From the NCBI GenBank assembly GCA_002256995.1, contig NCGX01000003.1, positions 62,001 through 126,000 on the forward strand: DNA of 64,000 bases, read 5' to 3'. Both the position numbers and the translations under genes were made by a program. Within the stretch, counting starts at the first letter, position 1, and each line of letters begins with the position of its first letter. Below the pieces are notes generated by a model, which saw nothing but the letters and a program-made list of their open reading frames with translations, was not told the origin of the DNA and made no database searches. Of the stretch, positions 56,422-64,000 are shown piece after piece. Source of the DNA: Hydrogenophilales bacterium 16-64-40 (GTDB lineage Bacteria; Pseudomonadota; Gammaproteobacteria; Burkholderiales; Thiobacillaceae).

Positions 56422-57462
56422 GTGCTGAACCCCGCCCGCTTGCTGGCCTGCCTCATTCTTGCCGCCCCATCCGCCTGGGCGGCCCTGCCTTTCGACACCG
56501 TTCCCGTTAAATACCAGACTGCCGATACCGGCTACTCAACCGAAGCCATCGTCGAGGCCGTCAAGCAGTCCACCATCGCGGCGCAAGTCACCGGACGCGT
56601 GTCGGCGGTCAATTTTGACGCGGGCGATTTCGTCAAGGCAGGCGCGGTCATCGTCCGGCTTTCCGCCCAGGAACTGTCGGCCGCTGTGGCTGGCAGCCAG
56701 GCGCAGGTAGCGCAGGCCAATGCCACGCTGGCCAATGCCCGCGCCAACTATCAGCGCCAGCAGCAGCTTTTTCAGCAGAAATTCATCAGTCAGGCCGCAC
56801 TCGACCGCGCCACTGCCGAGTTTCGGGCCGCCGAGGCGGCAGCACGCGCTGCTCGCGCCGGCGTCGGCCAGACCGCGGCGGTGAGCGGCTACACCGTGAT
56901 CACCGCGCCGTATTCGGGCGTGGTTGCCGCCCGCCACGTGGAAGTGGGCGAAACGGTCGCGCCCGGCACCCCGCTGATGACCGGCTTCGACCCCAAAGAC
57001 ATGCGGGTCATTGCCAACGTCCCGCAGTACAAGCTGGCGGAGATCAAGGCCGCGCCGCGCGTTGCAGTCGAGATCCCCTCGCTCAACAAATGGATCGACG
57101 CCACCGGCATCACCGTGCTGCCGTCCGCGGATGTGGCCACCCACACGGTCAAGGTACGGATCGACCTGCCGGCCAGTCTGGAAGGCGTCATCCCCGGAAT
57201 GTATGCCCGTGCGCATTTTTCGGTGGGCAGCGCGCGCAAACTCACCATCCCGTCGACCGCGGTGGTGCACCGCTCCGAGCTCACCGCGGTGTACGTGGTC
57301 AAAGACGACAGGGTAAGCCTGCGGCAGATCCGCCTCGGCACGCCCAATGGCCGCGGGCAGATTGAAGTGCTCGCCGGCCTCAATCCGGGCGACGTCATTG
57401 CGCTCGATCCGGTCAAGGCGGGGATTTACGCCAAAAGCACCGCCAACCAGCCCGCGAAATAA
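56422..57462 (+). CDS. RND efflux pump periplasmic adaptor subunit
   Basis: 346 residues. Signal peptide (LLACLILAAPSAWA) without lipobox cysteine, biotinyl-lipoyl halves (QSTIAAQVTGRVSAVNFDAG and GYTVITAPYSGVVAARHVEVG) around a short alpha-hairpin, then beta-barrel and membrane-proximal domains. GTG 56422 with CTGGAGG upstream. It would link the RND pump to an outer-membrane channel; no TolC gene is in the window. Confidence 0.92.
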   Translation: MLNPARLLACLILAAPSAWAALPFDTVPVKYQTADTGYSTEAIVEAVKQSTIAAQVTGRVSAVNFDAGDFVKAGAVIVRLSAQELSAAVAGSQAQVAQANATLANARANYQRQQQLFQQKFISQAALDRATAEFRAAEAAARAARAGVGQTAAVSGYTVITAPYSGVVAARHVEVGETVAPGTPLMTGFDPKDMRVIANVPQYKLAEIKAAPRVAVEIPSLNKWIDATGITVLPSADVATHTVKVRIDLPASLEGVIPGMYARAHFSVGSARKLTIPSTAVVHRSELTAVYVVKDDRVSLRQIRLGTPNGRGQIEVLAGLNPGDVIALDPVKAGIYAKSTANQPAK

Positions 57463-57474
57463 ACGGAGACGCGC

Positions 57475-60400
57475 ATGGGACTCTCCGGACGCACCGCCCG
57501 CTTCTTCCTCACGTCCCAGCTGACCCCGCTGATCGCGCTGATCGCGGCGCTGCTGGGCCTGTTCGCCATCATGGTCACGCCGCGCGAGGAAGAACCGCAG
57601 ATCAACGTGACCATGGCCAACGTGTTCATCCCCTTCCCCGGCGCTTCGGCACGGGACGTGGAAGCGCTGGTCGCCACACCCGCCGAACAGGTGCTGTCGC
57701 AGATCGCCGGCATCGAGCACATCTATTCGGTGTCCAAGCCGGGCATGGCGGTGCTGACCGTGCAGTACCTGGTGGGGCAGGACCGCACGCAGGCCCTGGT
57801 GCGGCTGTACGACACCATTCAGGCCAACCGCGACTGGGTGTCGCCCGAGCTCGGCGTCGGGGAACCCATCATCAAGCCGCTCGGCATCGACGACGTGCCC
57901 ATCGTCACCGTGACCCTGTGGACGCGCGACGAGACGCGCGGCGCCTACGAGCTGGAGCAGGTGGCGCACGCCGCGGAAATCGAGCTGAAGCGCATCGCCG
58001 GCACGCGCGAAGTCACCACCCTCGGTGGCCCCGGCCGCGCGGTGCGGGTGCTGATGGACCCCGACCGGATGGCGGCCTTCAAGGTGTCGGCACAGGACAT
58101 CCGCGACGCGCTGCAGGTGTCCAACGCGGCGCAGCCGACAGGCACGCTGGTGTCGGGCAACCAGGAAATACTGGTGCAGACCGGCACCTTTCTCACCGGC
58201 GCCGATGACGTCAAGCAACTGGTGGTCGGCGTGTCGCAGGGTCGTCCGGTCTACATGACGGACGTGACCAGCGTCGTTTCCGGCCCCGACCAGCCGACGC
58301 GTTATGTCTGGCACGCCCCGGGCGCGGGCAGCCCGCACCAGGCCGACCAGGGCCAGACCTTCCCGGCGGTGACACTGGCCATCTCCAAAAAAGCAGGCGA
58401 AAACGCGGTCGACGTTGCCGAAAAGGTGATCGAGCGCGTGAACTCGCTGCATGGCAGCATCCTGCCCGAGGGGGTCGAGGTCAGCGTCACCCGCAACTAC
58501 GGCGCCACCGCCGACGACAAGGCAAAAAAACTGATCCAGAAGCTGATCTTCGCCACCGGCTCGGTGGTGCTGCTGGTGCTGTTCGCCATCGGCCGCCGCG
58601 AGGCGCTGATCGTCGGCGCAGCGGTGCTGCTGACGCTGGCGGCCACCCTGTTCGCCTCGTGGGCGTGGGGCTTCACGCTTAACCGGGTGTCGCTGTTCGC
58701 GCTGATTTTCTCGATCGGCATCCTGGTCGACGACGCCATCGTGGTGGTGGAGAACATCCACCGCCGCATGGGGCTGGACCACGACGGTCTCGAGGCCATC
58801 ATTCCGCGCGCGGTCGACGAGGTGGGCGGCCCGACCATCCTCGCCACCTTCACCGTGATCGCCGCGCTCTTGCCGATGGCCTTCGTCTCCGGCCTGATGG
58901 GGCCGTACATGAGCCCGATCCCGATCAACGCCTCGATCGGCATGCTGATTTCGCTGGCGATCGCCTTCGTCATCACGCCCTGGCTGGCCCTGCGGCTCAT
59001 CAAGCAGGCGCCGCACGGCGCCCCCGAAGCGGGCGACAACAAGCTGCTCGCCCTGTTCCGCAAGCGTCTCGCGCCCTTCCTGCGCGGCACCGAAGGCCGC
59101 GGCGCGCGCCGCATGCTGTGGCTGGGCATCGGGCTGGCCATCCTCATTTCGGTCGCGCTGCCGGCGGTGCAGCTGGTCATCATGAAAATGCTGCCGTTCG
59201 ACAACAAGTCTGAATTCCAGATCATCGTCGACCTGCCGGTCGGCACGCCGCTGGAAAAAACCGCTCAGGTGCTCGCGGAAATGGGCGCGGCCGTTGCCGC
59301 CGCGCCCGAGGTCACCGACTATCAGGCCTATGCCGGCACCGCGGCGCCGATCAACTTCAACGGCCTGGTGCGGCAGTATTACCTGCGTTCCGGCCCCGAG
59401 GTCGGCGACCTGCAGGTGAACCTGGTCGACAAGCACGAACGCGACCGCAAGAGCCACGACATCGCGCAGGCGCTCCGCCCCGCCGTCGAAGCCATCGCGA
59501 AGAAACATGGCGCCGACGTCAAGGTGGTCGAAGTGCCGCCCGGGCCGCCGGTGATGTCGCCCATCGTCGCCGAAATCTACGGCCCCGACTACGACGCACA
59601 GATGCAGGTCGCCAAGCAGGTACGCGCGGTGTTCGAGAAGACCGATGGCATCGTCGCCATCGACGACACGGTGGAGGACGACGCCCAGCGCTTCGTGCTG
59701 CGCGTGCTGCAGAACAAGGCGGCGCTGGCGGGGGTGGCACAAAAGGATATCGTCGAGGCGATGAAGATGGGGCTGGCCGGCGATAACGTCACTCCCATCC
59801 ACGGCAGCGGCGCCAAATACGAAGTTCCGGTGCGCATCACCCTGCCGCCGGCGCGCCAGAGCGAAATCGGCGAACTGCTGAAGCTCACCGTGCGCGGCAA
59901 CAACGGCAATCTGGTGCCGCTGTCCGAGCTGGTGGAAGTGATGCCGAGCGCGCGCGAAAAGACCATTTATCACAAGAACCTGCTGCCGGTGGTGTTCGTG
60001 CTCGGCGACACCGGTGGCGTGCTGGATTCGCCGCTCTACGGCCTGTTCGGCATGCGCGGGGACTTGAAGGACATGGCGCTTGAACAGGGTGGCACGCTGT
60101 CCGAGTATTTCATCCGCCAGCCCGCCGACCCCTATGCCGGCTTCAGTCTGAAGTGGGACGGTGAATGGCAGGTGACCTACGAGACCTTCCGCGACATGGG
60201 CCTGGCGTATGCTTTCGGGCTGATGCTGATCTACATCCTGGTGGTGGCGCAGTTCAAGAGCTATCTCACACCGCTCGTCATCATGGCGCCGATCCCGCTC
60301 ACCGTCATCGGCGTGATGCCGGGCCACGCCCTGCTCGGCGTCCAGTTCACCGCCACCTCGATGATCGGCATGATTGCGCTGGCCGGCATCATCGTGCGCA

Positions 60401-60675
60401 ACTCCATCCTGCTGGTCGACTTCATCAACCAGCAGGTCGCCGAGGGCATGGCGTTCCAGGAAGCCGTGATCCAGGCCGGCGCCACCCGCGCCAAGCCCAT
60501 CGTGCTGACCGGCGCCGCGGCCATGATGGGGGCCTTCTTCATCCTCGACGACCCGATTTTCTCGGGTCTCGCAGTATCCTTGATCTTCGGCATTTTCGTT
60601 TCCACCCTGCTCACGCTGGTGGTGATTCCGGTGCTGTATTACGCAGCCAATTTCCGCAAATTTCCGTCTCACTAA
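57475..60675 (+). CDS. RND efflux transporter permease subunit
   Basis: 1066 residues with twelve helices and two large periplasmic loops. The fourth helix contains the proton-relay aspartates GILVDDAIVVVENIHRRMG, as in AcrB. The C-terminal repeat ends TLVVIPVLYYAANFRK. Sequence does not tell substrate; the downstream rhodanese and thiol genes suggest sulfur-related or thiol-reactive toxicants. A 1.6-kb-scale antisense open frame across this gene is a GC artefact. Confidence 0.95.
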   Translation: MGLSGRTARFFLTSQLTPLIALIAALLGLFAIMVTPREEEPQINVTMANVFIPFPGASARDVEALVATPAEQVLSQIAGIEHIYSVSKPGMAVLTVQYLVGQDRTQALVRLYDTIQANRDWVSPELGVGEPIIKPLGIDDVPIVTVTLWTRDETRGAYELEQVAHAAEIELKRIAGTREVTTLGGPGRAVRVLMDPDRMAAFKVSAQDIRDALQVSNAAQPTGTLVSGNQEILVQTGTFLTGADDVKQLVVGVSQGRPVYMTDVTSVVSGPDQPTRYVWHAPGAGSPHQADQGQTFPAVTLAISKKAGENAVDVAEKVIERVNSLHGSILPEGVEVSVTRNYGATADDKAKKLIQKLIFATGSVVLLVLFAIGRREALIVGAAVLLTLAATLFASWAWGFTLNRVSLFALIFSIGILVDDAIVVVENIHRRMGLDHDGLEAIIPRAVDEVGGPTILATFTVIAALLPMAFVSGLMGPYMSPIPINASIGMLISLAIAFVITPWLALRLIKQAPHGAPEAGDNKLLALFRKRLAPFLRGTEGRGARRMLWLGIGLAILISVALPAVQLVIMKMLPFDNKSEFQIIVDLPVGTPLEKTAQVLAEMGAAVAAAPEVTDYQAYAGTAAPINFNGLVRQYYLRSGPEVGDLQVNLVDKHERDRKSHDIAQALRPAVEAIAKKHGADVKVVEVPPGPPVMSPIVAEIYGPDYDAQMQVAKQVRAVFEKTDGIVAIDDTVEDDAQRFVLRVLQNKAALAGVAQKDIVEAMKMGLAGDNVTPIHGSGAKYEVPVRITLPPARQSEIGELLKLTVRGNNGNLVPLSELVEVMPSAREKTIYHKNLLPVVFVLGDTGGVLDSPLYGLFGMRGDLKDMALEQGGTLSEYFIRQPADPYAGFSLKWDGEWQVTYETFRDMGLAYAFGLMLIYILVVAQFKSYLTPLVIMAPIPLTVIGVMPGHALLGVQFTATSMIGMIALAGIIVRNSILLVDFINQQVAEGMAFQEAVIQAGATRAKPIVLTGAAAMMGAFFILDDPIFSGLAVSLIFGIFVSTLLTLVVIPVLYYAANFRKFPSH

Positions 60676-60690
60676 ATCAGGAGTCTTACC

Positions 60691-60909
60691 ATGACCGTTG
60701 AACGCCTCGTCCGCATCATTGCCGGTTCTTTCATCATGCTGTCGCTTGCGCTGGCGCATTTCTCCGGCAATGTCGACATGACCCAGATCTCGTGGCTGTG
60801 GTTCACCGCCTTCGTCGGCTTCAATCTGTTCCAGTCCGGCATCACGCGTTTCTGCCCGATGGACATCATGCTGAAAAAGGCCGGCGTGAAAACCGGCTGC
60901 GGCCTGTAA
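60691..60909 (+). CDS. DUF2892 (YgaP-type) membrane protein
   Basis: 72 residues with two helices (IIAGSFIMLSLALAHF; WLWFTAFVGFNLFQSG) and the family signature GITRFCPMDIMLKKAGVKTGC. In E. coli YgaP this kind of membrane domain is fused to a rhodanese; here the rhodanese is the next gene. 15 bp from the RND gene with a clear ribosome binding site (AGGAG). Confidence 0.9.
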   Translation: MTVERLVRIIAGSFIMLSLALAHFSGNVDMTQISWLWFTAFVGFNLFQSGITRFCPMDIMLKKAGVKTGCGL

Positions 60910-60922
60910 GCGGGAAACACTC

Positions 60923-61339
60923 ATGGACATGCAATTCCTGCAGGACAACTGGATGCTGGTGGCGCTGGCGGTGGTTTCGGGCGCCATGCTGGCCTGGTCC
61001 CTTATCGGCGGCAAACTCTCCGGCGTGGAGCAGGCCGACACGCTGAAAGCCACTCGGCTGTACAACGACGACGCGCTGGTGCTCGATGTGCGCGAGGACA
61101 AGGAATATGCGGCCGGCCACATCCCCAAGGCAAAGCACATTCCGCTCGGCCAGCTGGCCGGCCGCCTCAAGGAGCTCGAAAAATTCAAGACCAAGCCGAT
61201 CCTGGTCACCTGCCGCAGCGGCCAGCGCTCGGCACGCGCCTGCGGCATGCTGAAAAAAGCCGGCTTCGAAACCGTGTACAACCAGGCAGGCGGCATCATC
61301 GCGTGGGAACGCGCCAATCTGCCTGTCACCCAGAAATAA
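60923..61339 (+). CDS. Rhodanese-like sulfurtransferase with membrane anchor
   Basis: 138 residues. N-terminal hydrophobic anchor (WMLVALAVVSGAMLAWSLIG), then a single rhodanese domain with DVREDKEYAAGHIPKA and active-site C97 in CRSGQR (97-102). It would carry persulfide sulfur in the cytoplasm near the membrane. It lies 13 bp after DUF2892 and 10 bp before grxC. Confidence 0.92.
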   Translation: MDMQFLQDNWMLVALAVVSGAMLAWSLIGGKLSGVEQADTLKATRLYNDDALVLDVREDKEYAAGHIPKAKHIPLGQLAGRLKELEKFKTKPILVTCRSGQRSARACGMLKKAGFETVYNQAGGIIAWERANLPVTQK

Positions 61340-61349
61340 GGAGCCTCCC

Positions 61350-61613
61350 ATGGCCAAAGTCGTGATGTACTGCACTGCCGTCTGCCCCTACTGCGTTGCT
61401 GCCGAGCGCCTGCTCAAAAGCCGCGGCGTGACCGATATCGAGAAGATCCGCATCGATCTCGACCCGGCGAAGCAGGCAGAAATGATCGCGCGCTCCGGCG
61501 GCCGCCGCAGCGTGCCGCAGGTGTTCATCGGCGACACTCACGTCGGCGGTTTCGACGACACCTCGGCGCTGGACGCAGCGGGCGAACTGGTGCCGTTGCT
61601 CGCCCGCGCCTGA
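61350..61613 (+). CDS. grxC: Glutaredoxin 3
   Basis: 87 residues. The active site is CPYC (12-15), a dithiol type, followed by RSGGRRSVPQVFIGDTHVGG with the cis-proline and glutathione-binding region. It reduces disulfides and glutathione mixed disulfides. Part of the rhodanese operon. Confidence 0.94.
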   Translation: MAKVVMYCTAVCPYCVAAERLLKSRGVTDIEKIRIDLDPAKQAEMIARSGGRRSVPQVFIGDTHVGGFDDTSALDAAGELVPLLARA

Positions 61614-61697
61614 TTCTTACGCCTTGCCGGCGTGCGCTTGAATTTTTAGCGCGCGCCGCCATCCTGAAGGACAGATCGTTCGCTTCAAGGAGACCCA

Positions 61698-62126
61698 ATG
61701 GAACTTGCCTGCCCCCACTGTCTCGCCGTCAACCGCGTGCCGGACGACCGCCTGGCCGACGCGCCCAAATGCGGCCAATGCGGCTCACCGCTGCTGCCCG
61801 GCAAGCCGGTTGACCTCACCGCAGACAGTTTCGACCGCTTCATCGCGAAGGCCGGCCTGCCGGTGCTGGTCGACTTCTGGGCCGACTGGTGCGGCCCGTG
61901 CAAGATGATGGCGCCGATCTTCCAGCAGGTGGCGGCCGAGATGGGCGCCCGCGTGCGTTTCGCCAAGGTCGACACCGAAGCGCATCCGCAGGTGTCGATG
62001 CGCCACCACATCAAAGGCATCCCCAGCCTGATCCTGTTCAAGAACGGCGCTGAAGCGGCGCGCACCTCGGGCGCGATGGAAGCCCATGCACTCAAGCGCT
62101 GGCTGGCGTCACAAGGCATTCAATAA
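61698..62126 (+). CDS. trxC: Thioredoxin 2 (zinc-containing)
   Basis: 142 residues. An N-terminal zinc ribbon with C5, C8, C25 and C28 (CPHC; CGQC) precedes a thioredoxin fold with WCGPCK (CGPC 65-68). E. coli trxC is oxidative-stress induced. AAGGAG before ATG 61698. An 84-bp gap to grxC could hold its own promoter. Confidence 0.95.
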   Translation: MELACPHCLAVNRVPDDRLADAPKCGQCGSPLLPGKPVDLTADSFDRFIAKAGLPVLVDFWADWCGPCKMMAPIFQQVAAEMGARVRFAKVDTEAHPQVSMRHHIKGIPSLILFKNGAEAARTSGAMEAHALKRWLASQGIQ

Positions 62127-62190
62127 GCCCGTGTAAAATGCACCGCATTCCCGGGGCACAGGCTCCGGTTTTCTTGTTCAGGGAGCCCTC

Positions 62191-62649
62191 ATGACCGACG
62201 CGCAACAACCCGTTTTCAATATCGAAAAACTCTACGTCAAGGATCTGTCGCTGGAAGTCCCCAACGCGCCCGCCATTTACCTGGAGCGCGAGGCGCCGCA
62301 GATCGACGTCAACATGTCGACCGAAAGCCGCGCGCTGGGCGAAGACATGTACCACACCAGCATCACCGTCACCGTCACCGCCAAGATCGGCGACAAGACC
62401 ATGTTCCTGGTCGAATGCACCCAGGGGGGCGTCTTCCGCATCCAGAACGTGCCGCAGGACCAGATTCCGATGGTGCTTGGCATCGGCTGCCCCAACATCG
62501 TCTTCCCGTATCTGCGCGAGGCGGTATCCGACGTGGTGATCCGCGCCGGCTTCCCGCCGCTGTTGCTGAACCCGGTCAATTTCGAGGCCCTGTTCCATCA
62601 ACAACAGCAGGCGCAGCAGCAACAGGCCGCGCCCGAGCAGACGCATTGA
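62191..62649 (+). CDS. secB: Protein-export chaperone SecB
   Basis: 152 residues. Hallmark YVKDLSLEVPNAP, and TMFLVECTQGGVFRIQNVP and GIGCPNIVFPYLREAVSDVV in the beta-sheet and SecA-binding regions. A Gln-rich C-terminal tail replaces the zinc-linked helix of enterobacterial SecB. It keeps precursors unfolded for SecA. ATG 62191. Confidence 0.95.
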   Translation: MTDAQQPVFNIEKLYVKDLSLEVPNAPAIYLEREAPQIDVNMSTESRALGEDMYHTSITVTVTAKIGDKTMFLVECTQGGVFRIQNVPQDQIPMVLGIGCPNIVFPYLREAVSDVVIRAGFPPLLLNPVNFEALFHQQQQAQQQQAAPEQTH

Positions 62650-62663
62650 GGCCGAGGCATTCA

Positions 62664-63122
62664 TTGAAAAAGCGCCTGCGCCCGATCAGTCTGTGCCTCG
62701 CGACCGGCCTGCTGCTCACGCTGGCGCACCCCGCCTGGGCGCTTGAATACCGCAGCACAGGACGCGCCGCCCTGCTCTACGACGCGCCCTCGACCGCGGC
62801 CAGCAAGATCGCCATCGCGGGCAGCGGCCTGCCGCTTGAAGTCGTCGTCGACACCGATGTCTGGGTCAAGGTGCGCGACCCGAGCGGCCGCCTGGCCTGG
62901 GTCGAGAAATCCGCCCTCGGCGGCGCAAAAACCGTCATGATCAAGGCCGACGCCAGCGTCGTCCGGCAACAGCCGCGCGCCGACGCCGAGGTTGTGTTCC
63001 GTGCCGAACGCGGCCTCCTGCTTGAAATCGCGGGCGAAGCCAACCCCTACGGCTGGCTGCCGGTGCGGCATGCCGACGGCCTCGCCGGCTGGCTGCCTGC
63101 ACACGAGGCATGGGGTAGGTGA
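62664..63122 (+). CDS. SH3-domain periplasmic protein
   Basis: 152 residues from TTG 62664, preceded by GAGGCCGAGG; the longer open frame to 62415 is antiphase in secB. Signal peptide (LCLATGLLLTLAHPAWA), then two bacterial SH3-like repeats (LLYDAPSTAASKIAIAGSGL; ADASVVRQQPRADAEVVF with GWLPVRHADGLAGW). Probably peptidoglycan- or protein-binding in the periplasm. Between secB and gpsA, a common neighbour arrangement. Confidence 0.82.
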   Translation: MKKRLRPISLCLATGLLLTLAHPAWALEYRSTGRAALLYDAPSTAASKIAIAGSGLPLEVVVDTDVWVKVRDPSGRLAWVEKSALGGAKTVMIKADASVVRQQPRADAEVVFRAERGLLLEIAGEANPYGWLPVRHADGLAGWLPAHEAWGR

Positions 63123-63133
63123 AACCAGCGACG

Positions 63134-64000
63134 ATGAGACTGTCTGTACTCGGCGCCGGCGCCTGGGGCACCGCCCTGGCGGCCAGTTGGGCACCGCACC
63201 ATGCGGTCACCCTGTGGGGGCGCAACGCGGTCGAGCTCGACACCATGCGCGCGAGCCGCGTCAACCACCGCTACCTGCCCGACTGCCCGTTGCCGGACGC
63301 CCTGCAATTCAACCCGGATTTCAATGCCGTCGTCGATGCGGCCGAGCTCATCGTCATCGCCGTTCCAACGTGCGGCCTGCGCCCCACCCTGGCTGCGCTG
63401 GCCGCCCGCCCCCACCTGCCGCCGCTGGTCTGGGTGTGCAAGGGCTTCGAGCATGGCAGCCGCAAACTGCCGCATCAGCTCATTGCCGAACTGCTCCCTA
63501 CGCACACGCAAACGGGTGTGCTGTCCGGCCCCAGCTTTGCCCAGGAAGTGGCACAGGGCTACCCCACCGCGCTCACCCTCGCCGCCAACGACAGCGAACT
63601 GGCACAGCACCTCGCTGAGGCGCTGTCCGCCCAGCGCCTGCGCATCTACGCGCACGACGACGTGATCGGGGTCGAACTCGGCGGCGCGCTGAAGAACGTC
63701 ATGGCGATTGCCGCGGGCATCTGCGACGGCCTCAAGCTCGGCCACAACGCGCGCGCCGCGCTCATTACCCGCGGACTGGCCGAAATGACCCGCCTCGGCG
63801 TCGAGCTCGGTGGCCGCTTCGAAACCTTCATGGGATTGTCCGGCCTCGGCGACCTCATCCTCACCACCACCGGCGATCTCTCGCGCAACCGCCAGGTCGG
63901 CCTGCGGCTGGCGCGCGGCCAGACGCTCGACACGATCCTTGCCGAACTCGGCCACGTCGCCGAAGGCGTTTCCACCGCACCCGAAGTCGCCGCGCTCGCC
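63134..64000 (+). CDS. gpsA: Glycerol-3-phosphate dehydrogenase [NAD(P)+], partial
   Basis: The first 289 codons are present; the 3' end lies beyond the window. NAD(P)-binding motif VLGAGAWGTALA (5-16), then the catalytic domain with VCKGFE, LSGPSFAQEVA and LGGALKNVMAIAAG (lysine). It reduces dihydroxyacetone phosphate for phospholipid synthesis, and its product is the PlsY substrate. ATG 63134. Confidence 0.95.
   Translation, partial: MRLSVLGAGAWGTALAASWAPHHAVTLWGRNAVELDTMRASRVNHRYLPDCPLPDALQFNPDFNAVVDAAELIVIAVPTCGLRPTLAALAARPHLPPLVWVCKGFEHGSRKLPHQLIAELLPTHTQTGVLSGPSFAQEVAQGYPTALTLAANDSELAQHLAEALSAQRLRIYAHDDVIGVELGGALKNVMAIAAGICDGLKLGHNARAALITRGLAEMTRLGVELGGRFETFMGLSGLGDLILTTTGDLSRNRQVGLRLARGQTLDTILAELGHVAEGVSTAPEVAALA

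Noticed and set aside
56536-61329. 1597-codon open frame on the minus strand across the RND operon
   Set aside because: It is antisense to intact, well-conserved genes and arises from high GC third positions; there is no homology or ribosome binding site.

Overview
The window is a contiguous, GC-rich (roughly 60-65%) chromosomal segment of a Gram-negative bacterium. Gene content and order fit the Betaproteobacteria: pilBCD-coaE-zapD-yacG, rpsP-rimM-trmD-rplS, rpsU-yqeY-dnaG-rpoD, gpmI-envC-ctpA and trxC-secB-gpsA. The many sulfur and redox functions suggest a Thiobacillus-like sulfur oxidiser, but genus is inference from protein flavour only. Both ends cut genes: slt at the left edge and gpsA at the right edge.

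Layout. 1-10.6 kb: slt (partial), a DUF2892 protein, ilvA, rpiA, yacG-zapD-coaE, the type IV pilus genes pilD-pilC-pilB (pilB carries an internal deletion and frameshift), a CorC/HlyC-type protein and a YpjD/CcsA-like protein. 10.7-14.2 kb: ffh and the rpsP-rimM-trmD-rplS operon with two strong mRNA hairpins. 14.4-24.3 kb: a PAS-GAF-GGDEF diguanylate cyclase, ogt, xerD, two M14-type deacylases flanking a GCS2-type ligase, a TauE-like transporter, folB, plsY, a coiled-coil membrane protein and tsaD.

24.4-44.6 kb is the most distinctive region: two convergent, translationally coupled arms that look like an aryl-polyene (xanthomonadin-type) pigment pathway. The plus arm carries a halogenase-like flavoenzyme, a XanB2-type chorismatase, an OmpV/MipA porin-like protein, an acyltransferase, a glycosyltransferase and a methyltransferase. 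The minus arm carries one ACP, a membrane protein, an AMP-dependent ligase, two dehydratases, an LpxL-like acyltransferase, a LolA-like carrier, an MMPL exporter, a polysaccharide deacetylase, a PAP2 protein, a ketosynthase and a ketosynthase-like partner, a ketoreductase and a cation:proton antiporter. Between the arms sits an AT-richer 1.4-kb unit: a TerB/BRCT-like gene bounded by inverted copies of a ~330-bp dispersed repeat.

45-55.7 kb is housekeeping: the macromolecular synthesis operon, a CAU tRNA (probably Ile2), slmA, moeB, ctpA, envC and gpmI. 55.9-62.1 kb holds an ArsR-family regulator with the two cysteines typical of persulfide sensors (YgaV/BigR/SqrR). Next comes an operon with a perfect 16-bp palindrome over its -10 box: RND adaptor, RND pump, DUF2892, rhodanese, glutaredoxin and then thioredoxin 2. 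This looks like a reactive-sulfur or redox response unit. The window ends with secB, an SH3-domain protein and gpsA.
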